In this document: positions 24,547 through 36,603 of the stretch, in pieces | Position numbering within the stretch: the first letter of the stretch is position 1 | Layout: every line of letters starts with the position of its first letter | Assembly (NCBI GenBank): GCA_024195265.1 | Contig: JAJLRJ010000007.1 | Coordinates: forward strand, 12,131,828-12,195,827 | Length of the DNA: 64,000 nt | Direction of reading: 5' to 3' | From: Dendrophyllia cribrosa | Taxonomy: Eukaryota > Cnidaria > Anthozoa > Scleractinia > Dendrophylliidae | Notes under the pieces: generated by a model | Database searches by the model: none | What the model was told of the DNA's origin: nothing | What the model saw: the letters and a program-made list of their open reading frames with translations, nothing else | Position numbers and translations under genes: made by a program

Positions 24547-25812
24547 ATGTCCTTGCCTGAAAAACTGTCCCAGAATTTCACAATTCCCTCGTCGAAGCAT
24601 CGCTTCTCAGCCAACTGTTCATTTTTCTGATAGTCTTTCAGCCATGGACATTATCCTCCGATATACTAGCCGTCGAAAGGAGTCTATTTACTACATAAAC
24701 ATATGCGCGAGCTACGCCGTGCTGACAAGTCACAATAAGGACGAAACAGCTGTCCGCGGTTGCTTTCTAGTCTTGAGCGCTAATCTTGTAAGTTCTAGCT
24801 AACCCTAGTGATGTGATGTTACCCTTTGGTTTATTTACTATTAATCAGATTCGCGGTTTGGCAATAGGCGAGCCAATTAAAATCAAACCTCCACTTACGA
24901 CACTTCCTCATCACCAGCCACCTCTTTACAACGACCATCCCTCCGGGGGAGGGAGGGGGTTACTAAACAAAATTTTGTACGGGGATGCTCCGCCCCGAGG
25001 TCCAAACCCTTACCCTTTTATATACCTTTTTTAAAGAAAAGGTAATCCTTTCATATACCTATAGCTAGTTGACTAACATCCCTGACTTACATCCCTGATA
25101 CATGACTGTTTTAATGACAAAGGACAAACAAAAGAAGCGTTTTTGGCTAACATTTCAGCAACGTTTACTCACTTTTCACTTCAGTTTAAACTTTTAAATA
25201 CTTTACAGACGAATTAGCCGTTACGTGCGACCTAAATGGCAGTGTTCCCTACCCATTTCTATACTTCGATTCGTGAAATCTCTACCCTTTTATATACATC
25301 CAGCCCTTAAAACCGTACCCCTCTTGGGCGGAGCATCCCCTTATAGCCTATTGTTTTATATTTTTATATTTTAAATTTTTATAAAGTGTATAGTATGTTT
25401 TAGTTAGGTTTTAATATTGTAGCTGAAAAGCCTTCATAAGGAGCGCAATAAAGTCAGTATGTAGTTTGTAGTACCTCCCAGGAGGCAATCTTTCTTATCC
25501 GGAGAATAAATACAGTCAGCTAACTTGCACCATCATATTCCCCTGCGTATTTACAGTGTTTTGTCAGTGTTGCACTTGGAATTGTTACATACAACTTGTT
25601 TGTAATGTAGGGTTTCGTACAAAGTTTCTTGTCACACTGCAACAAAATTAACACGCGAGGAGGGTCCATGAAGGAGAAACAATAGAAGGTAATTTGGGGG
25701 CTGATTTCAAGGACGCACGCGCGAGTAACATGCCCTCCTGTGATTAGATCAACCTTTTTTAATTTTCATCTTATTTCATTTCTTAAAGCGATGATGTGTT
25801 TAAAAAAACTGT
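24547..25812. other. Intron with repeat debris, no gene
   Basis: Includes inverted motifs GGGTACGGGTTTTAAG-like and CCCTTTTATATACC between about 24940 and 25335, probably a decayed MITE. An AT-rich stretch with a poly(A)-like signal (AATAAAGTCAG, about 25450) resembles a LINE 3' end. Confidence 0.35.
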
Positions 25813-25839
25813 TATTAATTATCATTATTATTATTATTA

Positions 25840-25873
<34 letters not shown>
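25813..25873. repeat. ATT microsatellite
   Basis: About 60 bp of TTA/ATT trinucleotide repeat with a few interruptions. Confidence 0.85.
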
Positions 25874-25874
<1 letters not shown>

Positions 25875-26116
25875 TTGATGCGCGTCTTTCGTGTGTGTGT
25901 CCTCGAAATTACCCGTTTTGTTCGTAAACGATCGAGGAATCGTGTCAACGTGGCCGTCAACGTGTCAACAAGCACGCGCGCGACTAAAAAGGCTGGACAC
26001 TAGTAGTGCCAGGTCCTCTCGATCTAGTTCAACGCCTGTCATAACTTGACAAAAATATCTCGTGACTCAAGAATGACTTGGCGAAGGTGAAAATTGCATT
26101 TTCACAAGGGCAGAAA

Positions 26117-27040
26117 ATGTTCACTTTATTGGTTTTTGCCCTACTTTTGGGTCTTGCCTCAGCCTTTGAGTGCAAGCTTGACGGAACAGCGAAGAACGAA
26201 GACAAACTTCAAGTCCATCTTGTACCGCATACGCACGACGATGTAGGCTGGCTGAAAACTGTGGATGAGTATTATTATGGATCTAATAATTCCATTCAAC
26301 ACGCTGGAGTGCAGTATATTTTAGATTCTGTTATTCCCCAGTTAAGCGCAGATCCTTCAAAGCGGTTTATTTACGTGGAAATCGCCTTCTTCGAGCGATG
26401 GTGGAACGAACAAGGCGAGGCCATGCGAGCGGAGGTGAAGAAACTTGTTCAGGAGAAGAGATTGGAGTTTATAAACGCGGGTTGGTGTATGAACGATGAA
26501 GCCGCCACACATTACAACGCGATTATCGATCAAATGACTTATGGACTTAACTTTGTGGAGGAAACATTTGGATCGGATGCAAGGCCGCGAATAGCCTGGC
26601 ACATTGATCCGTTTGGTCACTCATCCGAACAAGCTTCCATTTTTGCTCAAATGTCATTCGATGGATTTTTCTTCGGCCGCATTGATTATGCCGACAAAAA
26701 GCTTCGTCTGGAACAGCAGAGAATGGAACTGGTGTGGAGAGGAAGCAGAAATCTTGGACAAAATTCAGACATTTTCACCGGTGTCCTTTACAATGGTTAT
26801 AATCCACCCAAAGGTTTTTGTTACGATCAGTTTTGTGTTGATAACCCTGTGCAAGATGACCCTAACTTGTATGATAATAATGTAAAGGACACGGTGGAAA
26901 GATTCGTTAACACGACATGCACACAAGCTGCGCAGTACAAAACGAACCATGTCATTTTGACCATGGGTTCAGATTTCATGTACGAGAATGCAAACTTATG
27001 GTACAAGAATTTGGACAAGCTCATTAAATATGTAAACAGT
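26117..27040 (+). CDS. MAN2B1: Lysosomal alpha-mannosidase, first coding exon, version 2
   Basis: Encodes a signal peptide ([17 protein letters not shown]) and the N-terminal GH38 domain, with HTHDDVGW (zinc ligands H40, D42 by family analogy) and WHIDPFGHS (nucleophile D164). I chose the ATG at 26117 because it places the hydrophobic core at the N-terminus; the frame is open further upstream but has no earlier ATG. The exon ends in phase 0 at GTAAGT (27041). With exons 28241-28435, 29188-29367 and 36604-38283 it gives about 992 residues, close to the usual length of about 1,010. DNA identity with version 1 is very high over about 19430-19960 versus 26240-26770 and falls sharply after that. 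Confidence 0.9.
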
Positions 27041-28240
27041 GTAAGTACAGGTTTCTTTTCCAGGTACATGTGGTGCATTCAGTCTATTTTACTGAATCGC
27101 AGAAATACAATCCAAAACATTTGAATGGTAAAATGAGATTTGAACTGGTGGCCAGTGTCGTGATGACAGCGGCACATACCCATATTAAACTTACATGTAT
27201 ACATGAGAATACCCACTCCTCCGGGTGACAATTTGCGTCGATGAAGGAGACGCTTCCTATTCTGGTGTTGGGTGTCCTGTGATATTTGTAACAATCGAAA
27301 AAAAATGTTAGTAAGTACCATTTCTGTGCGATCTTGAAACGTCACAATAGTATCCAGCATCCAGCAAGCCTAGCGCGAGGATGCCTCTTTTCCCTGCATG
27401 CACACCTTCTTTGCTGTCTCGTTTACTGATAATGGGTGACTGGACTTGTTTTGAATTAATTTCAACTTGCAGTTACATCCAGTGCATATGATGCATTCAG
27501 TCTATTTTAATGTAGCACAGAAATACTATCACTCAAGTGGTAAAATGGGCATCTAAGATTTGAGCTGGTAGCAAGTTGATTCTTGCCTTGTGATGACATG
27601 ATAATAGGTGACAACTGAATGGACTTGTTTTGAATGAATTTCAACTCACAGTCAAGTGTGAAATATGTGGAATATCACTTCTTGCATCTTCGACTAATGC
27701 CTTTCTTGGATAACAAGACACTGTATATAGATTGAACTCTTGATATTTTTGATCCACTGGAGTTAATTGACTCCTGAGTGTTTTGAGTGCATTTGCAGAG
27801 ATGCCTCCATGCTGTCACTGCCAATATATGTGTTAATAAATTTGCATTTGCTAATGTTACCAAAAAGAAAAAGAAAACATGGAGGGCAATTTTTGATTGG
27901 TCAGGTACACCATGAGTAAAAACTCAACCAATCATAGTTTTATAGACTTGTTCTCCAAGAAAGCTAGATATCAACATGATTGGGGCGAAATCCAGTAGTC
28001 TGTCAAGTGTGCTTATTCGTATTAGTGTAGTTCTCAAAAGAACTGTTGTTGTTTACAATGACTGACACTTTGACAACTTTTGATAAGAACTGACTCTGAA
28101 GATGACTTCCACTCCGGTCATCAAAATGTCACTCATTGTCACTGACAACAAAATTCTTTTCAGTGCTACACTAACCCAGATGATCATACTAGACAGAAAA
28201 CTACAAAATACAATGTTAACATATCTACTCTTTCTTACAG
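27041..28240. other. Intron with repeat fragments
   Basis: Contains a piece of the R repeat (27228-27375: TTGCGTCGATGAAGGAGACG, then CGTCACAATAGTATCCAGCA), an unassigned repeat at about 27660-27865, and a copy of the CTGAAGATGACTTCC repeat at about 28020-28200 that ends close to the exon acceptor. Confidence 0.5.
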
Positions 28241-28435
28241 GACGGCCGTGTGAATGCTTTCTACTCCACACCAACCCTTTATTTGGATGCCCTTCACAGT
28301 GCTAACCAAACATGGGAATTGAAGACTGATGACTTCTTCCCTTATGCTGACTGCCCAGACTGTTACTGGACTGGTTATTTTACCAGCCGGCCAGCACTGA
28401 AGCGATATGTCAGATACAACAACAATTTACTTCAG
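28241..28435 (+). CDS. MAN2B1: Lysosomal alpha-mannosidase, internal exon
   Basis: 195 bp, phase 0 at both ends, bounded by TTTCTTACAG and a GTCAGT donor. It encodes [15 protein letters not shown] and [18 protein letters not shown], a conserved part of the GH38 catalytic domain near the substrate pocket. It joins in frame to either version of the first exon. Confidence 0.9.
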
Positions 28436-29187
28436 GTCAGTTATGATCACTGCATTTGAGCACATTTTATAAATCTTGCACAAGCTAATGATAACATGTC
28501 ATTTCCTTTACTGTAATGTCTGTAGGCTATTCCAAAACCATATAAGTGGGGCCTTTATAATTTAAAGTAGCTTAGATTTCATTGTTGATTACAAGTACAT
28601 GTATATTAAGTTGACTTTAAGCATCACACAGAACAGTGTTCAGGGGTTGGGGCTGACCCTTGCATTGTTAGAAAGATGGTAATGACTGTAGGAAGTGTTC
28701 TTGAAAAGTACAATGGAGGATTTTAGTCAGTCATTGGTTTTCTTCTTCAGTTTAATGTGCCCACTTTGTTTATACATTGTGTGGTTCCAGAAAATATCCA
28801 TACCTCCACCACAGAGGGAATTGGAAATTCTAGAGGGAGGGGGGGAGGGAGGGGTGTCAAAAGCCCAGGAAATTCCAGAGGGGTGGGGGGGAGGGTTGAT
28901 GGTCAAATTAACTTCCAGATGGTTTATTTGACGCTCATTTTGTGGTTGAAAGTTAGCTTTCGTGGACGTTTATGTGCTTGTTTGCGATTGGTTCACTACA
29001 AAAATATACGAGGTTAATCCCTGACTATAATTCTATGTCATCAATAATGGTTGGTACAACCTGGCAAAGAAGACAGACAACCTGTGATAAACTCATGTAG
29101 TAACAGTCTGGGACCAAATGTTTCCACAGCACTTTTCGGTGTAATTTCTGGAATCAAACTAATTAGTGCCTTGTTAATTATTGTCAG
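28436..29187. other. Intron, no gene
   Basis: Includes a G-rich stretch (about 28835-28895) with repeated GGAGGGGG and GGAAATTC motifs, probably part of a small repeat element. Confidence 0.3.
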
Positions 29188-29367
29188 GTCTGTAAGCAAC
29201 TGGAGTTAATAAATGGATCTGGAAATGGCAAAACTGACCCCACGTCTGATACACTGCGCCAAGCAATGGGCGTGGCCCAGCATCATGATGCCGTGAGTGG
29301 TACATCAAAACAGCATGTGGCTGATGATTATGCCAAGCGACTTGCTATTGGTGCTTCTGAATGCCAG
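29188..29367 (+). CDS. MAN2B1: Lysosomal alpha-mannosidase, exon with HHDAVSGT
   Basis: 180 bp, phase 0, bounded by TTGTCAG and GTATAG. It carries [14 protein letters not shown], the diagnostic GH38 motif that supplies the remaining histidine zinc ligand. It is needed to complete an active site started by either first exon. Confidence 0.9.
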
Positions 29368-29864
29368 GTATAGCTATATTAGTTATTCACTCACCAGTTG
29401 AATCCCAATAACTCAAACCCTTGGTTACTCAAACCAAAATCGATTTCCCCTGGTTTTGCTTTATATATTAACTGTAATTTTACTCTGTGTGACTTGAACT
29501 CTCGATAACTCGAACCTCCTGCTAACTCGAAGTGATTTTGTTTAGTCTTCAGGTCATTCTCTTTATACCCTTGATAACTTGAACCTTATCTGTCAAAGTC
29601 AATTCAAAGCAAACAGATCCCGATACAGATGTCATCCAGAACACTGAGTTTATTAGTGTATATGTTGTGGTTCAAATTTCTCTTTGGTTTAAAAATTTTC
29701 AAACCAGTTCAATTTTTCTTTTGTCTCAGATTCATTATCACTGATTCTGGAAAAGGAAGGAAAACAAAAATCAAACTGGTTTGAAAACTTTCAAACCAAA
29801 GAAATCTTGAGCTTCAGCTAACTCAAGCCTTTTCTGATTTTCCCTTGGAAGTTCGAGTTTCGGA

Positions 29865-29893
29865 CCCCCCCCCCCCCCCCCCCCCCCCCCCCC
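29865..29893. repeat. Poly-C tract
   Basis: Twenty-nine consecutive C residues. The length is likely unstable or mis-sequenced. It follows a stretch (29384-29863) with repeated TAACTCGAAC-like motifs in both orientations, perhaps a decayed pogo-like MITE. Confidence 0.8.
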
Positions 29894-30039
29894 ACAGACA
29901 TTTTTTTGTGTATTTTTTTTATCACTTGTTTGACACAGAAATTCTCGCATCGACAGGATCACATATCACCATTCAACTGGTTGATTTTTTTGTAATGAAT
30001 TACGCATTGCATTTTTCCACTAAACTAAATTCCAGGCAT

Positions 30040-30530
30040 ATTCAAAAATGTAATTGTTTTAGAGTACCCTTTATGGTCTGCTCCCCTCTGCTCGCAAAGC
30101 AGTATTGCCCGACTGGCGTTCACAGAAACACGTGATTATCCCTTTACAAGTAGACCTGCTGACGCAGCCAACTTGTAAAACCAAAACATATGGTGACAGA
30201 GCTTTCTCTGTATGCGCTCCGAGGATTTGGAACACTGTTCCTTTGTAAATACGACAATCCAGTACAGTTTTATTGTTTAAGAAAAAACTCAGAAGACTTT
30301 TCTTTTTACTAAATTTATTGAGAGTGACATTTTATCATATTTTTTATTTTTTAGATTCTAGTTTCTTAGGTATATTGTTAGTTTTCTAGTTTCTAAAGTT
30401 TCTTAGAGTGAATTTGTGGTTTTAGAGATAACTTTGTAATTAAGCGCCTCGAGCAAATAGTGGATGTGTCCGCTATATAAATGAACTATTATTATTATTA
30501 TTCATATTATTATTATTATTAAGGGGCCAA
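30040..30530 (+). pseudogene. LINE (CR1-like) 3' end
   Basis: Plus-strand frames give TYGDRAFSVCAPRIWNTVP and QSSTVLLFKKKLRRLFF-like residues, typical of the C-terminus of CR1-type LINE ORF2. A short 3' region ends in an ATT microsatellite (about 30488-30522), the usual end of such insertions. Confidence 0.6.
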
Positions 30531-31268
30531 GGAAACTGACGTTAAATCGGGGAGGGGAAGTGGGATGGGGAGGGGGAGGGGGAGGAGGAAGTGTGAGGCC
30601 GAGAAGTAATTTGCCGCAAAACAGTTTCAACAGTGTTTTCCGAATGAAAGTTTGGACCCCCAATCAAGTGTAGTTATATTACGTCTTCTAGCATTTGGGG
30701 TGCCTGTGGCCAAACTGTGTTGTTCTGAAGGAGTTACTAAAAGTGAATTTTTTTTAACTCCAACCAGGTTGTTTTGATTTGTTCAAAATGCATTGTTTAG
30801 GTCTTAAAAGTGTAAGATTGTCATGTTTTTTGTCAATGTAAACACTTTAAAACTATAACGTTTTCTATGAGATTTTGATCGAGGTTGTTAAACCATGTTG
30901 GTCTAAAACCGTGTCCCTGTTACTGGAGTCTTAAGTGTTCCCGTAAATTCGAAGAGACCTGAAATAAAATTCTCAAACTCATTAATAATTCATAAAGTGA
31001 CCAGCCAATAAATGACATACATTAGGGTCAGGTGGATGAGTCTTGATACCCAATGAAACACCAGATCAAGATCTTTAGGGTTTTGATTTCAGTTTAAGGT
31101 GACTCGACCCAGTTTTTTTTGGGGGGTACCATCCTACTTTGAAGCTCTCTGGTATCCCCACCTTTACTTTTATCATAAGTCTATCACATAGAATGGATAA
31201 CATATAGATCAATCTACAATATAATATAAAATATTTGGCGATCGGAGTAAATGTCACGTGGTTATAAT
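30531..31268. other. Intron, no gene seen
   Basis: Purine-rich GGGGAGG tract at 30548-30595; otherwise unremarkable. Confidence 0.3.
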
Positions 31269-31481
31269 GCCACGCCCCTTTGAGGTCTGAGTCGAAAATC
31301 TGCTGTTACCGGCATTTTTTCGTGGAAATCTCTCGGCTACACATATTGCGCATTAGTGCCTTGCGCTGAGCAGAGTTTCACCAACATCGCAACGACACAA
31401 TTCGAGAAATTCAGTGGTTTCCAAATTTAGGTCATAATTTAAGCGAAAATGATAAGCAAACTTTACACGATTATATTCAAT

Positions 31482-32077
31482 AAACTATGAGACTTATCCC
31501 TTTATATTGGGGATCGTTATAACAGATGAGTCTTTGCAAGTCAGCAAAAAGCTTTAGGGCCTTGTAAATGCGCGCGATTTCGAGCAAAGGAAACATATAG
31601 AAATTATAGTTTTAGCTATTTGTTGACGTTTGTCAGCGTTTAAGAGTCCTTCTCACGAAAAAAGCATTTTCTTAAAAATTCGTAGTTTTTTTTTTCCTTC
31701 AAATTTTTCAGGGCCACAATTGATTAACTAACTGCCCGGATTCTGAATTTCATGGTCATTGAAAAACTGTGACATTATCGCGTGCAATGACTACGCTTGG
31801 CTGACTTCCGAATGCTCACCGAGATATGGTAGTTAGTTAATCAATTGTTGCCCTGAAAAATTTGAAGGAAAAAAAACTACGAATTTTTAAGAAAATGCTT
31901 TTTTCGCGAGGACTCTTAAACGCTGACAAACGTCAACAAATAGCTAAAACTATAATTTCTATATGTTTCCTTTGCTCGAAATCGTGCGCATTTACAAGGC
32001 CCTAAAGCTTTTTGCTGACTTGCAAGGACTCATCTGTTATAACGATCCCCAAAATAAAGGGATAAGTCTCATAGTTT
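31482..32077. mobile_element. Foldback inserted in left arm only
   Basis: A 596-bp palindrome with ends AAACTATGAGACTTATCCC and its complement. The right arm (near 35740-35760) has the uninterrupted sequence, so that arm is an empty site showing the insertion happened after the arms formed. Confidence 0.75.
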
Positions 32078-32981
32078 ATCATCCTCGGAGACCCAGGGGC
32101 AGTTAGCCGGGAAGAGACGAAGTAAAAACTCGGCAAAAATCAGCGCAACGAAAGTTTTCAAGAGCGAGCGAACGAGCCCCTGGGTTTCTACACTTACCGA
32201 ACCAGTTCCACGACCATTTGAAATCCCTGTCTCCGATTGGGCAGAAAATTTCTGGCATTGTATTTTTCTGCCCAATCAGCGAGCTGCATCTATCGTGCCA
32301 TTTTCGTGCCTTCTTACACGAAGATTGTTTTTTCTTGATCGCCATTGCGTTGCTCGTTCAACTTGCTTGGAAAGTTTCTTAAAACAAATTATGGCCTCAA
32401 AGCCGAGAATAATCGCAAGATTCAGTGTCGCCACATCGAAATCAAACACTCACTGTCACATTCGAATGTATTCCTTTCAACTCGGTAAGTTGTTTTTATG
32501 GTAGACTCGAGAAACAGTCTGCATTTCGTGGTGAATCCCACGCCGAAGATACACTAAAAGTTTTCGAAATCTACGCCATGCAGAGTTCTATGAAACCTGA
32601 AATATGAATGAATCACTGATCACAAGCCGGAATACTATACGCCAAAGACTGCAATAGTACGCCGCAGCCCTTTGAAAAGAACGCCATAAAAAGATACCCA
32701 GCAGTGGCCACGCGTGCTCGAAATCATTAAAACTGTTTGGTTGACCAAAAACAAAATTCCCCTGTTTTATTACCGGGCAGTGGATAGCTAATCTCTAACA
32801 GAAACTTTCCATGTAAAAGAATATTCCTTTACAAGGCCAAGCGGTTAATGTTCCTGACTTGCTTTTCGTGTGAATTTTAAAAAGAGGTAAGCTTAAGCTT
32901 ATGCATTGTAACTTCAGCTTAAATAAAAAAAATTGAACAGCTCTTAAAATGTCTTAGTAATGATTGACCCAGCTTCTCTTA

Positions 32982-34485
32982 GGGACCGTTCATTATTTAT
33001 GGGAGGGGGAGGGATGGGTGAGAAAATGGGGGGGACCTGAAATTTTAGCCACTGCAAAGGGGGGTGTCCCGGGGAAATTTTTTTGTTATGGAGGGGGGTC
33101 TTGAAATTTTGAACAGATGTCTTAAATAAAAAAGCGAAAACATAACTACAGTGTACCAATAAGAGCGGGGCACCCCAGATTTCATGGCTGGGAGCCTTTG
33201 GGCTCTCTATGATTCTTCTAAGAGCACAGCCTTGCACAGTATTTTGGTGCAGTCATGGAGCATGATTTATAATTTTAATTTCTTTATTTGGTACTTCCAT
33301 AATTGTACATGACATTACTTAAAGTTTTAACTCATCATTAAACATATTACTGGATTGTAACAGTATTAAACTGGAGGGTTTTAGAGATTGACGTTAAAAG
33401 TATTAATTAGTGCAAACATTTTTTTTATATGCGGCACCTGCTGCAAAGAATTTATTTTGTGTCTCTGTCCAACTGCCATACTTCCAGCAAACGTTTTCTT
33501 TATTTTTTTCCTTGCATACAATTTATTTCAGTGTTTATAGCCTCTGCAAACAATTTATTTCAAAATTTTCCAACACTCCCCGTCAAAAAAATGATGGTCC
33601 GTCCCTTAGTATCTGTAACCCTCGCTAAAAAAATTTTCGTCATCTGCTACATGGACATGAAGTTGAAGAACTGTTAGTAGTATTTTGTAGTTAAATCAGT
33701 TCGTCCCTTGTCATCCTTATAAGTGAGTCAACCCACCCACCATTCCTGGTTTCTGGGTAAGCTCAGTAGCAGTGGTTTTGTATATTGCAATAAATGTTTA
33801 TATAGCCCAGCTGAGTCTCGGTTGTGATACTAATTAACAACTATTAAAGTCTTAACTATAGTTCTTCAAATGCACAGTGGACCAAGTGGTTTAATTGCTT
33901 CAATAAAGAAAACCACACGAGTCAAAATGCCATAAGTTGTAATAACTATTTATTAATAAATAAAAATTAACTGAAAATTATTCTAAACTTTTTTTCACTT
34001 CCTGTTACAACATGTTATGGTTTTAAGGTTTTCATGTCTGGTTTATACAGGTTTATGTCTCCTCCAAATCCTCATTCCCATTGTACCCCAGGCCCATCAT
34101 ATCCCAAATTTACACCTATATGCTTAAAACTAAACATGATATTAAAAGCATAGTTTTCAATATCAAGACAGCAATACAGTCACCCCCAAATTTTCACCTA
34201 CTTTAGATCTGAAAACCAACACGCCAGCCACTACATCATCGTGCCCCCACAAAAATACAGTATGGATACATACAATACAACTTTTATTTTATAGAAATCA
34301 GATTAATAGTCGGGGGGGGGGGGGGGGGGGGGTATTGAAATTCTTCCCCAACAGAACGGGGGGGAGGGAACCTGAAAAAATCCAGATTCACTAAGGGGGG
34401 AACATGAAACAGAAAAAAAATCAAAATTTGTTAATTTCTCACCCATCCCCCACCCCCTCCCCTCCCATAAATATTGAACGGTCCT
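32982..34485. mobile_element. 1.5-kb PIF/Harbinger-like non-autonomous element
   Basis: Inverted ends GGGACCGTTCATTATTTATG and CATAAATATTGAACGGTCCT, flanked by TTA on both sides (32979-32981, 34486-34488). A TTA target duplication is typical of PIF/Harbinger. No transposase frame. A G-run lies at about 34312-34332 and G-rich or C-rich tracts lie inside each terminus. Confidence 0.7.
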
Positions 34486-34658
34486 TTATGCTTGTCCAAC
34501 CATAGCCGGAGGTCCTTAAAATCAAGGCTTCAAATTGGATCTTTTGGAAGTGTTCAAATTCAAAGTTTGTTTTCGTTGTCAGAATTGTTACTAATGTCTT
34601 TATTTGGATTGGATGCCCTACTGAATACTTGGGCAGAATTGAAAGTTAAGTTTGGTCC

Positions 34659-34968
34659 ATGTGCATACATCAGGTCTTTGGTTTCCCTAATGTTATGTTC
34701 CATCACTTGGTCAATGGCTACATTTCTGCCAACCCCACCCTTCAGGTTAATTGTAACAACCATGAACTTAATGTCCATGGAGTGAGAATCCAAGACAACA
34801 GTCCAGATAAAAGCCCACCTAACCCCAGAGATGAGGATGGCATATTCAACTACTCCCACAACATTCTTAAAAGTGGACTCCTCTTCAGAGATTTTCAAGA
34901 TTCTGTCAAAGAAGGGGATGGTGGAACGATAGAGTATCTCTGGAAATTTCTAATGTTGCTGTTTAAGG
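34659..34968 (+). pseudogene. Possible DUF6589 protein fragment
   Basis: Plus-strand frame with FHHLVNGYISANPTLQVNCNN and DSVKEGDGGTIEYLWKFLMLLFK. The second stretch recalls the EGDG...W(K)xxLxxF motif I associate with DUF6589 proteins, which are abundant in cnidarian genomes. It ends at an AAG/GTATGC donor-like site. No further exon was recognised. It may be the remnant of the gene carried by the surrounding inverted-arm element. Confidence 0.35.
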
Positions 34969-35961
34969 TATGCTATTCCCAAAGGCAGTTTTTCTATTGT
35001 TCTCTTTTATAATAGCGCGTATGCATAATTAATGTATGGGGTTATACGGAAATCTTGCCCAGGGGAATTTTGTTTTTGGTCAACCAAACAATTTTTTTTT
35101 TCGTGTGTATCTTTTTATGGCGTGGGTTTCAAAGGGCTGCGGCGTACTATTGCAGTCTTTGACGTATAGTATTCCGGCTTGTGATCAGTGATTCATTCAT
35201 ATTTCAGGTTTCATAGAACTCTGCATGGCGTAGATTTCGATAACTTTTAGTGTTATCTTCGGCGTGGGATTCGTCACAAAATGCAGACTGTTTCTCGAGT
35301 CTACCATAAAAACAACTTACCGAGTTGAAAGGAATACATTCGAATGTGACAGTGAGTGTTTGATTTCGATGTGGCGACACTGAATCTCGCGATTATTCTC
35401 GGCTTTGAGGCCATAATTTGTTTTAAGAAACTTTCCAAGCAAGTTGAACGAGCAACGCAATGGCGATCAAGAAAAAACAATCTTCGTGTAAGAAGGCACG
35501 AAAATGGCGCGATAGATGCAGCTCGCTGATTGGGCAGAAAAATACAATGCCAGAAATTTTCTGCCCAATCGGAGACAGGGATTTCAAATGGTCGTGGAAC
35601 TGGTTCGGTAAGTGTAGAAACCCAGGGGCTCGTTCGCTCGCTCTTGAAAACTTTCGTCGCGCTGATTTTTGCCGAGTTTTTACTTCGTCCCTCCCCGACC
35701 ACCCTGCTCCCCGACTAACTGCCCCTGGGTCTCCGAGGATGATAGTTTATTAGATATAATCGTGTAAAGTTTGCTTATCATTTTCGCTTAAATTATGACC
35801 TAAATTTGGAAACCACTGAATTTCTCGAATTGGGTCTTTGCGATGTTGGTGAAATTCTGCTAAGCGCAAGGCATTAATGCGCACTATGTGTAGCCGAGAG
35901 ATTTCCACGAAAAAATGCCGGTAACAGCAGATTTTCGACTCAGACCTCAAAGGGGCGTGGC

Positions 35962-36329
35962 TCCTGCTTTCATTGCTTCTCGGTGTTTGGATGCCCCAAT
36001 CAAACCCTCGCACTCGTTGTTGATCTATTACCTAAAAAACTTTTAAGATTGTCATTAGTGGTCACTTGAGTTCGTTTTATGGAATTAAATTTACAGGTGT
36101 TGCATTAAGTTCTCTTAATTGAAATATTAAACGCCTGTAAAGTTTCTGGGGGTTGTTTTTATTTTTAAAGTATTTCTAACAAAATACTGTCTAAACAATT
36201 TGGACGAGTTGCTATTTTTTAATATTTGTAGTTAAACTAAGTGTATAATTACAAAGCTGCTTTCAGTCGTTCATCGCTCTTTGTTTATGCCATACATACC
36301 ACAAATCATTCTCATTCTCCCCGATTCTC
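35962..36329. other. Intron, no gene seen
   Basis: AT-rich sequence with no supported feature. Confidence 0.3.
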
Positions 36330-36475
36330 CTTCTCCTCTAGGCTACGAACAGTCCCTCATTTTTCCTCAGGGATAGTAGAGCGAGCAAAACGCGAGCGCG
36401 CGGGTGATTTTCACGCGCGCTTGCGTTTCGCTCTCTCTACTATCCTTGAGCAAAAATAAAGGACTACTCGTGGTC
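36330..36475. mobile_element. Short MITE, GGATAGTAGAG arms
   Basis: An imperfect palindrome of about 146 bp. Inner arms GGATAGTAGAGCGAGCAAAA and GCGTTTCGCTCTCTCTACTA surround a GCGCGCG core, and outer arms carry CAGTCCCTCATTTTTCCTCA-like sequence. Confidence 0.6.
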
Positions 36476-36477
36476 TA

Positions 36478-36566
36478 CTCCTCCTCCTTCTCCTCATCGT
36501 CGCCATCATCATCACCGTTGTCATCGTCATCACCATCATCATCATCATCATCATCATCACCATAGA
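36478..36566. repeat. Trinucleotide microsatellite (CTC/ATC)
   Basis: CTCCTC passing into (ATC)n, about 90 bp, ending 37 bases before the last mannosidase acceptor. Confidence 0.85.
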
Positions 36567-36603
36567 GGGTAATTGACACGCTTTGTTTGTTTGATGTTGC
36601 AAG

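Larger units (their letters stand above)
31269..35961. mobile_element. 4.7-kb element with long inverted arms
   Basis: The left arm (31269-32765, less the insertion at 31482-32077) matches the right arm (about 35060-35961) in reverse complement over about 900 bp. The ends read GCCACGCCCCTTTGAGGTC. Each arm contains the same frame of about 80 codons (AIKKKQSSCKKARKW...) pointing outward: minus strand at 32103-32345 and plus strand from 35460. The interior holds a TTA-flanked MITE and a possible DUF6589 gene fragment. It is probably a DNA transposon in the mannosidase intron; superfamily unknown. Confidence 0.6.

Noticed and set aside
24329..24547. Frame starting DYEYEIEYEYE
   Set aside because: It translates the GAGTAC repeats of a foldback MITE.
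25740..26003. Isoleucine-run frames
   Set aside because: They are translations of the ATT microsatellite.
29845..30135. Poly-proline and poly-glycine frames
   Set aside because: They cross the 29-base C tract and have no other protein-like sequence.
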